NCBI GenBank assembly: GCA_946477505.1
Contig: CAMKYP010000211.1
Span: 1 to 6,765 of the forward strand
Reading direction: 5' to 3'
Length of the DNA: 6,765 bases
Source: an uncultured Dechloromonas sp.
GTDB taxonomy: Bacteria > Pseudomonadota > Gammaproteobacteria > Burkholderiales > Rhodocyclaceae
The position numbers and the translations under genes were made by a program. Below are positions 1 through 5,837 of this stretch, piece after piece. Under the pieces are notes generated by a model. The model saw nothing but the letters and a program-made list of their open reading frames with translations. It had not been told where the DNA came from and ran no database searches. Each line of letters starts with the position of its first letter. The first letter of the stretch is position 1.

Positions 1-483
1 GTCGCCCGCCTGCTCGCAGCGAAACCCGATGCCCTCGTGCTGGTGGCCAGCACGCTCGATACCGCGCGCCTGGCCCAGCAGGCCCGGCGGCAGGCTCCCG
101 GCTTGCCGCTCAGCTCGTCCGAATGGGCGGCCTCGGCCGAGGCGCTGATCGAAATGGGCGGCAGCGCCGTCGATGGCCTGCTGATGACCCATGCCTACAA
201 CCGCAGCGACGACAGCGCGGCCTACCAGAACTTCCGGAATGCCTTCAAGCAACGCTTCCAGCGCGAGTTCGGCTCATTTTCCCTGCTCGCCTACGATACG
301 GCCAACATCGTGTTCGCCGCCATGAAAAAGCGGCAAGCCGGCGAAGGCATGAAACGGGCGCTCCTCACATACGGGCCGTATCAGGGCGTGCAGCAGGAAA
401 TCCGCTTCGACGCCAATGGCGATGCGACCCGCAAGGTTTATTTCACCGAGATTCGCGGCGATGCTCCGGTACAGGTGAAGTGA
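1..483 (+). CDS. Periplasmic substrate-binding protein, branched-chain amino-acid type (Peripla_BP_6-like), 5' end missing
   Basis: The reading frame is open from the first base of the window and ends at TGA 481-483, giving the last 160 residues. Full-length members of this family are usually about 370-400 residues, so the signal peptide and N-terminal lobe lie outside the window. What is visible fits the C-terminal lobe of a type I periplasmic binding protein: a D-A-L-V-L-V-A-S strand, a stretch around G-L-L-M-T-H-A-Y, a helix of the form F-R-N-A-F-K-Q-R-F, then A-Y-D-T-A-N-I-V-F-A-A, and a late I-R-F-D-A-N-G-D-A segment. Such proteins bind amino acids, amides or other small solutes in the periplasm. 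They serve either an ABC importer or a membrane sensor. The stop codon overlaps the start of a hybrid histidine kinase by one base, and no permease follows, so I infer a sensory role. The ligand cannot be read from the sequence. Confidence 0.8.
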   Translation, partial: VARLLAAKPDALVLVASTLDTARLAQQARRQAPGLPLSSSEWAASAEALIEMGGSAVDGLLMTHAYNRSDDSAAYQNFRNAFKQRFQREFGSFSLLAYDTANIVFAAMKKRQAGEGMKRALLTYGPYQGVQQEIRFDANGDATRKVYFTEIRGDAPVQVK

Positions 484-2798
484 TGAAAACCCAACTGCGT
501 GAATGGCCCCTGCATGCTTACCTGGGCGTGCTGCTGGCCATCACGTCGATGCTGACCTTCCTCATCGTCGGCTCGATCTTCCTGCTGATCCGGATTCCGC
601 AACTGGAATCGGAAATTCGCACCCGCGCCGAAAGCGATGCCCGCGAACTGGCCTTCCGCATCGAAATGCAGATGCTGGCGCAGCAGGAACAGCTGGCCCT
701 GGTCGCCACCGCCTTGCTCAACAGCGAAGCGCCGGCCACCCTGATCAGTCAGGCGGTGGTGGGCGGCAAGGTGTTCCGGGCGCTGTACCTGCTCTCGCCG
801 CAGGGCGAGGTGATCAATGCCGGGCTAACGCCAGAATATCGCCACCTGGAGCGCGAGGTCCTCGGCAGCGACCTGTCGGCGACACCGCTTTTCCGCGAAG
901 CCCGCCAACGGGGGGCGCCGGTGTGGAGCGACAAGTACCTCTCGTCGCTGAGCGGTGTCGTCACCGTCGGCCTGGCCGTGCCGGCCAGCGGCGACCGCGT
1001 GCTGCTCGCGGAAATACCGCTCGACTACCTGCTCAACATCCTCGACCACAATCCGGCCGACAAGCAGCGGGCCATCTGGGTCATCGATCAACGGGGCGAA
1101 CTGCTGGCCGACACGGAATCGACCAAACTGCTCGGTGGTCTCAATCTCTACAATTCGCCGATACTCAACGCCGTGCTCAAGGGCGAGGAATTACCCACGC
1201 AGTTCAGTTTTTCCGGCCAGCAATACTACGTCGGCGGTGCACGCTCGCAGGCGCTCGGCTGGTCGTTCATCGCCCGCCTGCCGGCCGGTTTCGCCAACCC
1301 GGAAATCCGCATGACAGTGCTGATCGTGGTCGGTGGCTTCCTTGCCTCGCTGACCATCGGCGCACTGCTCTCTCTGTATGCAGCCAGACGTCTGTTGCGG
1401 CCACTGTCGGGCATCGTCCAACGGGCACACCAGATCTCTCTCGGACAAACGGCCGATCAGTGGCCGCGTGGACGGATCGTCGAATTCAACCGGCTCTCCG
1501 CCGACATCGGCCACATGGCCGACGCCATCCTGACCCGCGAACAGGAGTTGCGCGACCTCAACACCCAGCTTGAGGCCCGCGTCGACGAACGCACCATCGC
1601 CCTTTACCAGGCCAAGGAAGCCGCGGAACAGGCCAATCGTGCCAAGAGCATCTTCCTGGCCAACATGAGCCACGAAATCCGCACCCCGCTCAATGCCATC
1701 AATGGCATGGCGCTCCTCATCCGGCGCAGCGGCCTGGCTCCGGAGCAGAGCAGCCGCCTCGGCAAGCTGGAAGCCGCCAGCCAGCATCTGCTCGAAGTCA
1801 TCAACATGGTGCTCGATCTCTCCAAGATCGAAGCCGGAAAGCTGGTGCTGGAGGAAACACCATTCGAACCGGCCACGCTTTTCGAGAACGTCCGTTCCAT
1901 GCTGCACGAGCGCGTGCTCGAAAAGCACCTGGAGCTGATCTGCGAACAGCCGACCGATTTGCCGTGCCGCCTGATCGGCGACCAGACACGCCTCCAGCAA
2001 TGCCTGCTCAATTACGCCTCGAATGCCGTGAAATTCACCGAGAAGGGCACTATCGCATTGCGCATGCGCCTGCAGACGGATGAGCCGGAACACGTGATCC
2101 TGCGCTTCGAGGTCGAAGATACCGGCATCGGCATCGCCCCCGAGGTTCAGGCGCGATTGTTCAACGCCTTCGAACAGGCCGACGGTTCGACCACCCGGAA
2201 ATATGGCGGTACCGGTCTGGGGCTCGCCATCACCGCGCACATCGCCGCGGCCATGGGCGGCGAGGCCGGGGTGCGCAGCGAACCGGGGAAGGGAAGCACC
2301 TTCTGGTTCACCGCCCGCCTGAAGAAATCGGCGGATGGCCCGATACCCGAGCCTGTCCATCCTGACGATTGCGAAGCCTCGCTGCGCCAGTTGTATTCGG
2401 GGATTTCCATCCTGCTGGTGGAAGACGAGCCGGTGAACCGCGAGGTGGCCGAGATTCTTCTCGCCGACATCGGTTTCCGGGTCGACACCGCCGAAAACGG
2501 CGTCGAGGCAGTCCAAATGGCCGGCCAACGCCGGTACGACCTGATCCTGATGGACATGCAGATGCCGGAAATGGACGGCCTCGAAGCGACGCGCCGTATC
2601 CGTGCGCTGCCTGGAGGCAGCGATCTGCTGATCATCGCCATGACCGCCAATGCCTTTGCCGACGACAGGGAACGCTGCCTGGCGGCCGGCATGGATCATT
2701 TCACCACCAAGCCCATCGATCCCGAGGTCTTTCTCAAGCTCCTTCTGACCAGCCTGTCCCAGCCGCACAGCCCGCCGCCAGCGCAGGCCGGCGCATAA
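483..2798 (+). CDS. Membrane hybrid sensor histidine kinase (Cache-like, HAMP, HisKA, HATPase_c, REC)
   Basis: This is a 771-residue hybrid kinase. ATG 483 is chosen because an AGGTGA Shine-Dalgarno sequence (473-478) precedes it and a membrane segment follows directly. The in-frame ORF upstream of it only overlaps the binding-protein gene. Domains in order: membrane helix about 12-36; periplasmic region about 38-276 resembling a double Cache sensor; second helix about 278-298; HAMP about 299-352; coiled coil about 350-390; HisKA with the phosphorylated His397 in S-H-E-I-R-T-P; HATPase_c with N510/N514 (N box), D546 in D-T-G-I-G-I-A (G1) and G575-L581 in G-G-T-G-L-G-L (G2); and a receiver domain with E647/D648, phospho-acceptor Asp691 in M-D-M-Q-M-P-E-M-D-G, Thr721 and Lys743. 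All catalytic residues are present. No HPt domain is seen, so the phosphate probably passes to a separate HPt or the receiver gates the kinase. Translational coupling suggests that the upstream binding protein is its sensory partner. The output target is not in the window. Confidence 0.95.
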   Translation: MKTQLREWPLHAYLGVLLAITSMLTFLIVGSIFLLIRIPQLESEIRTRAESDARELAFRIEMQMLAQQEQLALVATALLNSEAPATLISQAVVGGKVFRALYLLSPQGEVINAGLTPEYRHLEREVLGSDLSATPLFREARQRGAPVWSDKYLSSLSGVVTVGLAVPASGDRVLLAEIPLDYLLNILDHNPADKQRAIWVIDQRGELLADTESTKLLGGLNLYNSPILNAVLKGEELPTQFSFSGQQYYVGGARSQALGWSFIARLPAGFANPEIRMTVLIVVGGFLASLTIGALLSLYAARRLLRPLSGIVQRAHQISLGQTADQWPRGRIVEFNRLSADIGHMADAILTREQELRDLNTQLEARVDERTIALYQAKEAAEQANRAKSIFLANMSHEIRTPLNAINGMALLIRRSGLAPEQSSRLGKLEAASQHLLEVINMVLDLSKIEAGKLVLEETPFEPATLFENVRSMLHERVLEKHLELICEQPTDLPCRLIGDQTRLQQCLLNYASNAVKFTEKGTIALRMRLQTDEPEHVILRFEVEDTGIGIAPEVQARLFNAFEQADGSTTRKYGGTGLGLAITAHIAAAMGGEAGVRSEPGKGSTFWFTARLKKSADGPIPEPVHPDDCEASLRQLYSGISILLVEDEPVNREVAEILLADIGFRVDTAENGVEAVQMAGQRRYDLILMDMQMPEMDGLEATRRIRALPGGSDLLIIAMTANAFADDRERCLAAGMDHFTTKPIDPEVFLKLLLTSLSQPHSPPPAQAGA

Positions 2799-2822
2799 GC
2801 GCCCACCGCCAGGGCCCTCGCC

Positions 2823-2828
2823 TATAAT
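2823..2828 (+). promoter_or_regulatory. Candidate -10 box for the ferredoxin-hydrolase-ATPase operon
   Basis: A perfect TATAAT lies 25 bases after the kinase stop codon and 24 bases before the ferredoxin ATG. A transcript would start near 2835, leaving a leader of about 18 bases that contains the AGGAGA ribosome binding site at 2841-2846. No good -35 hexamer is visible at the usual 16-18 base spacing, so this may be a weak or activator-dependent sigma-70-type promoter. No T-rich terminator separates it from the kinase gene, so read-through is possible. Confidence 0.5.
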
Positions 2829-2854
2829 GCGGGGCTGCACAGGAGAACCCGCAT
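2827..2854. repeat. Perfect 7-bp inverted repeat spanning -10 box end to start codon
   Basis: ATGCGGG at 2827-2833 is exactly complementary to CCCGCAT at 2848-2854, with 14 bases between. The arms are centred 21 bp apart, about two helical turns. The left arm overlaps the last two bases of the TATAAT box and the right arm includes the first two bases of the ferredoxin start codon. The ribosome binding site lies in the loop. If transcription starts near 2835, the left arm is not in the RNA, so a protein-binding operator is more likely than an RNA hairpin. A chance dyad in GC-rich sequence is possible. Confidence 0.35.
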
Positions 2855-3161
2855 GAGCTATTTCAAACACCACGTCTTTTTTTGTACCAACCAGCGCGAG
2901 GCTGGCGAGCAATGCTGCAACAACCTCGGCGGCTCCGACCTGTTCGCCTATGCCAAGGATCGCATCGGCGCCTTGAAGCAGAACGGCCCCGGCGCCATCC
3001 GCATCAACAAGGCCGGCTGCCTCGGTCGCTGCGACAACGGGCCGGTCATGGTGGTGTACCCCGAGGAAACTTGGTATTCATTCATCGACAAGGAAGACGT
3101 CGAGGAGGTCATCCAGGAACACCTGATCGGCGGCAAGGTCGTAGACCGTTTGAAGATTTGA
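2853..3161 (+). CDS. Thioredoxin-like [2Fe-2S] ferredoxin
   Basis: This is a 102-residue soluble protein with no signal peptide, and its length is usual for the family. The start is supported by AGGAGA at 2841-2846, six bases before the ATG. Four cysteines match the thioredoxin-like [2Fe-2S] ferredoxin pattern: Cys11 near the N-terminus, Cys21 or Cys22 (two adjacent), and Cys56 and Cys60 in K-A-G-C-L-G-R-C. Conserved surroundings include G-P-V-M-V-V-Y-P followed by a T-W-Y segment, and an acidic C-terminal helix. Proteins of this family carry one electron on a [2Fe-2S] cluster in the cytoplasm, but the physiological partner of stand-alone members is mostly unknown. The spacing from Cys11 to the second ligand (9 or 10 residues) is shorter than the roughly 12 I recall for characterised members. 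The hydrolase gene starts four bases after its stop, so the two are probably co-transcribed. Confidence 0.9.
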   Translation: MSYFKHHVFFCTNQREAGEQCCNNLGGSDLFAYAKDRIGALKQNGPGAIRINKAGCLGRCDNGPVMVVYPEETWYSFIDKEDVEEVIQEHLIGGKVVDRLKI

Positions 3162-3165
3162 TGCC

Positions 3166-3804
3166 ATGAAAGCCCCCGAAGAGAAAATCCTGATCGACGG
3201 CCCTGCCGGAAAGATCGACATCATCATGGAGCGTCCGGATGCGCCGAAAGGCATCGCATTGGTCGCCCACCCGCATCCGCTCGGCGGCGGCGCCAATACG
3301 AACAAGGTTGCCTACACCCTGGCGCGCACCTTCGTCGGGCTTGGCTACGCTGCTTTCCGCCCCAATTTCCGGGGCGTCGGCGAGACCGAAGGCGTGCATG
3401 ACGAAGGCGTCGGCGAGACCGAGGACCTGCTTGCCGTGCTCGACGAAGCCAGGCGCCGCTGCGGCGACCTGCCGGTCGTCCTTACCGGCTTCTCCTTCGG
3501 CGCCTATTGCCAGAGCCGGGTCGCCAAGCGCCTCAAGGAAGCCGGCCACCCGGCCCAACGCCTGGTCCTGGTCGGTACGGCGGCCGGTTACGTGGAAAGC
3601 ACGCGGCATTACGACACCGAGGCCGTGCCGCACGACACCATCGTCATCCATGGCTCGGACGATACGCTGGTGCCGCTGAGCAACGTTTTCGAGTGGGCTC
3701 TGCCGCTCGACCTGCCTGTTGTCGTTGTCCCCGGCGCCGATCACTTCTTCCACCGTCGCCTGCACGTCATCCGCGACATCATCACCCGCGCGTGGCGGCA
3801 CTAG
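3166..3804 (+). CDS. Small alpha/beta hydrolase (COG2945-like serine hydrolase)
   Basis: This 212-residue protein has the whole catalytic apparatus of an alpha/beta hydrolase. The nucleophile is Ser110 in the elbow G-F-S-F-G. The probable acid is Asp166 in H-G-S-D-D-T-L-V-P, although neighbouring Asp165 is an alternative. The general base is His193 in G-A-D-H-F-F. An H-P-H-P-L-G-G-G motif near residues 37-44 supplies the oxyanion-hole region, and N-F-R-G-V-G follows near residue 70. There is no signal peptide or membrane helix, so it is cytoplasmic. Members of this family are usually annotated only as hydrolases or putative esterases, and the substrate cannot be told from sequence. ATG 3166 has only a weak GAAG upstream, but it lies four bases after the ferredoxin stop, so translational coupling is likely. 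Its 3' end overlaps the ABC ATPase start by 13 bases. Confidence 0.88.
   Translation: MKAPEEKILIDGPAGKIDIIMERPDAPKGIALVAHPHPLGGGANTNKVAYTLARTFVGLGYAAFRPNFRGVGETEGVHDEGVGETEDLLAVLDEARRRCGDLPVVLTGFSFGAYCQSRVAKRLKEAGHPAQRLVLVGTAAGYVESTRHYDTEAVPHDTIVIHGSDDTLVPLSNVFEWALPLDLPVVVVPGADHFFHRRLHVIRDIITRAWRH
3373..3422 (+). repeat. 17-base direct repeat inside the hydrolase gene
   Basis: GGCGTCGGCGAGACCGA occurs at 3373-3389 and again at 3406-3422, a period of 33 bases. Both copies are in the same reading frame and encode G-V-G-E-T-E at residues 70-75 and 81-86. From memory, related hydrolases carry similar but non-identical glycine/glutamate motifs at both places, so the protein resemblance is probably ancestral. 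The exact nucleotide identity may reflect codon preference or local conversion. Confidence 0.6.
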
Positions 3805-4709
3805 ACGTCCGCGACCTGCGCAAGGCCTACGGCGACCAGGAGGTGGTCGCCGGGCTTTCCTTCGCTGTCGACTCCGGCACCTGTTTCGGCCTGCTCGGCC
3901 CGAACGGCGCCGGCAAGACCACCACGCTGCGCCTGTGCCTCGGCCTGACCGCCCCTGTCAGCGGCAACATCGCCCTGAATGGCCACCCGATCCCCGCCGA
4001 GGCACAACAGGCGAGGGCGCGCGTGGGCGTTGTACCGCAATTCGACAACCTCGACCCGGATTTCAGCTGCGCCGAAAATCTGCTCGTCTTCGGCCGCTAT
4101 TTCGGCATGACCGATGCGGACATCCGTAGCCGCATTCCGCAACTGCTCGACTTTGCCGGACTTGGCAGCAAGGGCGACGCCCGCATCGCGACGCTGTCCG
4201 GCGGCATGAAGCGGCGCCTGACGCTAGCCCGGGCGCTGGTCAACGACCCCGATATCGTCTTTCTCGACGAACCGACCACCGGCCTCGACCCGCAGGCCCG
4301 ACACCTGATCTGGGACCGCCTGAAACAACTCAAGTCCGCCGGCAAGACGCTGATCCTGACCACCCATTTCATGGACGAGGCGGAACGCCTGTGCGATTCG
4401 CTGATCGTCATCGACCACGGTCGCAAGATCACCGAGGGCAGCCCGCGCGCCCTGATCGCCGAACACATCGAGCCGCAGGTCGTCGAAGTCTTCGACGAGG
4501 CACGCGGCCAGCTACCGCTCTTCGTCGAACGCCACCGCCTGCTGTGCGAGCGCGTCGAAACCAGCGGCGAAACCGCTTTTTTCTATTGCCGCGACCCGCG
4601 CCCGCTGCTCGCCGCACTGGCCGAAGCCGATGGCCTGCGCTACGTGCACCGCGCCTCCAACCTCGAAGACGTTTTCATCAAGCTGACCGGCCGCGAACTG
4701 CGCGACTGA
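3792..4709 (+). CDS. ABC-2 type transporter ATP-binding protein, NodI/DrrA-like
   Basis: This is a 305-residue ABC ATPase. The start is taken as GTG 3792, which overlaps the hydrolase stop by 13 bases and places the first beta strand (A-L-D-V-R-D-L-R-K-A-Y-G) at the N-terminus as in NodI-like proteins. The frame stays open upstream only as a shadow of the hydrolase gene. No Shine-Dalgarno sequence is visible, consistent with coupled translation. Motifs are complete: Walker A G36-T43 (G-P-N-G-A-G-K-T, Lys42), Q-loop Gln83, signature L-S-G-G-M at 135-139, Walker B ending at Asp159 with catalytic Glu160, D-loop G-L-D-P, and switch His192. The C-terminal region of about 90 residues, ending N-L-E-D-V-F then L-T-G-R-E-L-R-D, is typical of NodI/DrrA-type exporters. 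It should energise an ABC-2 export channel at the inner membrane. The likely partner is the NodJ-like permease at 5838-6623, separated from it by the HDOD gene. NodI in rhizobia exports lipochitooligosaccharides, but nothing here shows nodulation genes, so the substrate is unknown. Confidence 0.92.
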   Translation: MAALDVRDLRKAYGDQEVVAGLSFAVDSGTCFGLLGPNGAGKTTTLRLCLGLTAPVSGNIALNGHPIPAEAQQARARVGVVPQFDNLDPDFSCAENLLVFGRYFGMTDADIRSRIPQLLDFAGLGSKGDARIATLSGGMKRRLTLARALVNDPDIVFLDEPTTGLDPQARHLIWDRLKQLKSAGKTLILTTHFMDEAERLCDSLIVIDHGRKITEGSPRALIAEHIEPQVVEVFDEARGQLPLFVERHRLLCERVETSGETAFFYCRDPRPLLAALAEADGLRYVHRASNLEDVFIKLTGRELRD

Positions 4710-4744
4710 GCCCTCCGCTTCGGCGCCTGAACCCGGCGGCAGAC

Positions 4745-4774
4745 GAGGGGCTGACAATCTGTCGCGCCCCCCTC
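4745..4774 (+). other. Imperfect stem-loop after the ABC ATPase gene, possible weak terminator
   Basis: GAGGGG (4745-4750) can pair with CCCCTC (4769-4774). Inside it GACA (4753-4756) pairs with TGTC (4760-4763) around a three-base loop, leaving an unequal internal bulge of 2 and 5 bases. It lies 35 bases after the ATPase stop codon and 20 bases before the TATAAT box of the HDOD gene. No T tract follows, so it is not a classical intrinsic terminator. It could slow polymerase, protect the mRNA 3' end, or be coincidental. Confidence 0.3.
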
Positions 4775-4794
4775 CCAAGGTATGACATAAGGCA

Positions 4795-4800
4795 TATAAT
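4795..4800 (+). promoter_or_regulatory. Candidate -10 box immediately upstream of the HDOD gene
   Basis: A perfect TATAAT lies 9 bases before ATG 4810. Transcription normally begins about 7 bases after such a box, which puts the 5' end within roughly three bases of the start codon. No Shine-Dalgarno sequence is seen between the box and the ATG. No convincing -35 hexamer is present at 15-18 bases. Either the transcript is leaderless, or translation starts at an internal codon such as GTG 4831 or ATG 4897. Confidence 0.5.
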
Positions 4801-4809
4801 CGGCGCTTC

Positions 4810-5721
4810 ATGACCTTGACCGAGACTCGCGTGGAAGACCTCCTGCTCAACCCCGCCAACCACCAGAAGACGGCGGCCGATGCCGTCGAATCCCGGATGA
4901 AGATTGAACTCCGCGATATCGGCATCCCGCCGCGACCGACCATCCTCGCCCAGATAGAACAGGAAACAGCCAAGGACAATCCCGATTTCCTTTTTCTCGC
5001 CAAACTTCTCGGCCAGGATGTCGCCCTCTCCGCCGGCGTGATCAAGGTCGCCAATTCGCCGTTCTTCTCATTCGGCAAGAAGGTGCCGACGGTGCAGGAG
5101 GCCCTGCTCGTGCTGGGACTCAAGCAGGTACTCAGGACCATCGCCGGGCTGTCTCTGCGGCAGGTATTCAAGCACGTCCCGAATATGGACCGTTTCTGGG
5201 ATGCATCGGCCACGACGGCGGAAGTCTCGGCCATGCTGGTCAAGCAGATCGGCAATGGCATCGGCATCCGCCCCGAAGACGCACACACCTTCGCGCTATT
5301 CCGCGACTGCGGCATCCCGATGCTGATGATTCCCTTTCCGGAATATCGCAATGTCCTGATCAAGGCCAATCAGGAAGAAACCCTGAGCTTCACCGACATG
5401 GAAGAACAGGCCATCGGCCTCAACCATGCCCTGCTCGGTGCCCAGCTGGCGGAGGACTGGCTACTCCCGGAAGAAACCTGCCAGGCTATTCGCCATCACC
5501 ATGATCGGGTCGCCCTCGAAGGCGGCCTGGATCTGACGGATCGCACCCGTCATCTGATCGCTGTCGCGCAACTGGCCGAATACCTGATCCAGCAGAAAAC
5601 CGCCCAGTCACAGGACTGCGAATGGAAAAAGCTCGGCGATGCCAGCCTCGCCTGCCTCAAGCTGACACCGGAACAGCTGCCTGAACTCGCCCAAACCTGC
5701 CTGCCGGAAACCAGCGGCTGA
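4810..5721 (+). CDS. HDOD-domain signalling protein
   Basis: This is a 303-residue cytoplasmic protein dominated by an HDOD domain at about residues 36-232. Recognisable family features are I-P-P-R-P-T-I-L at 39-46, V-A-L-S-A-G-V-I-K-V-A-N-S at 71-83, a V-Q-E-A-L-L-V-L-G-L stretch at 95-104, H206 and G210 in N-H-A-L-L-G-A, W217 to P220, and H228-H230-type histidines (A-I-R-H-H-H). The metal-binding His of true HD phosphohydrolases is absent: the equivalent of H-D-x-G reads R165-D166-C167-G168, and the earlier W-x-H position reads W130-D131. Enzymatic hydrolysis is therefore unlikely, as is usual for HDOD proteins, which are thought to act as signalling or scaffold modules. The C-terminal part, about 235-303, has no recognised domain. 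The N-terminal 30 residues are weakly conserved in character, and ATG 4897 (Met30) is an alternative start. It sits between the two halves of a NodIJ-like transporter, with no clear functional link. Confidence 0.88.
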   Translation: MTLTETRVEDLLLNPANHQKTAADAVESRMKIELRDIGIPPRPTILAQIEQETAKDNPDFLFLAKLLGQDVALSAGVIKVANSPFFSFGKKVPTVQEALLVLGLKQVLRTIAGLSLRQVFKHVPNMDRFWDASATTAEVSAMLVKQIGNGIGIRPEDAHTFALFRDCGIPMLMIPFPEYRNVLIKANQEETLSFTDMEEQAIGLNHALLGAQLAEDWLLPEETCQAIRHHHDRVALEGGLDLTDRTRHLIAVAQLAEYLIQQKTAQSQDCEWKKLGDASLACLKLTPEQLPELAQTCLPETSG

Positions 5722-5741
5722 GCCGCCCCTGCAGACGGCCC

Positions 5742-5769
5742 ACCGAATGCTGTCACAAAGCATTACGGT
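5742..5769 (+). other. Strong stem-loop after the HDOD gene
   Basis: ACCGAATGCT (5742-5751) pairs with AGCATT (5759-5764) and, after a single bulged A at 5765, with CGGT (5766-5769). This gives ten base pairs around a seven-base loop, GTCACAA. It starts 21 bases after the HDOD stop codon and ends 19 bases before the -10-like box of the permease gene. There is no T tract after it. It may act as a non-canonical terminator, an mRNA end stabiliser, or, read as DNA, an operator for the permease promoter. Confidence 0.5.
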
Positions 5770-5788
5770 CGACGCAGCGCAGCGCCCC

Positions 5789-5794
5789 TAGAAT
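5789..5794 (+). promoter_or_regulatory. Candidate -10 box for the permease-cutA genes
   Basis: TAGAAT differs from consensus by one base and lies 43 bases before the preferred permease start, ATG 5838. The alternative ATG at 5793 begins inside this hexamer, so if the promoter is real that ATG cannot be used by its transcript. No -35 hexamer of good quality is visible 15-19 bases upstream. Confidence 0.35.
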
Positions 5795-5837
5795 GGCAGG
5801 CAATCCCCGCCGCCCCTTTTGCCGAACAACCGCTCCG

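Noticed and set aside
123..482. In-frame N-terminal extension of the kinase by 120 codons
   Set aside because: The extension overlaps the binding-protein gene, has an arginine-rich shadow composition, and would bury the N-terminal membrane anchor. ATG 483 has a Shine-Dalgarno sequence.
2791..2820. Terminator between the kinase and the ferredoxin
   Set aside because: Only short dyads (GCGC-ATAA-GCGC and AGGGCCCT) are visible, with no T tract. That is too little to call.
1191..2912. A 573-codon open frame on the - strand across the kinase gene
   Set aside because: It is antisense to a gene with every kinase and receiver motif intact. Its translation shows no recognisable domain, and long reverse frames are expected in GC-rich coding DNA.
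3507..3791. N-terminal extension of the ABC ATPase by 95 codons
   Set aside because: It lies wholly within the hydrolase gene in another frame and has the Pro/Arg/Gly-rich look of an out-of-frame translation. The ABC fold begins directly after GTG 3792.
3109..3801. A 230-codon open frame on the - strand across the hydrolase
   Set aside because: It mirrors a hydrolase with a complete catalytic triad, and its own translation has no family features.
4512..5369. A 285-codon open frame on the - strand across the ATPase end, the intergenic gap and the HDOD start
   Set aside because: No domain, start signal or coherent composition is seen, and both overlapped + strand genes are well supported.
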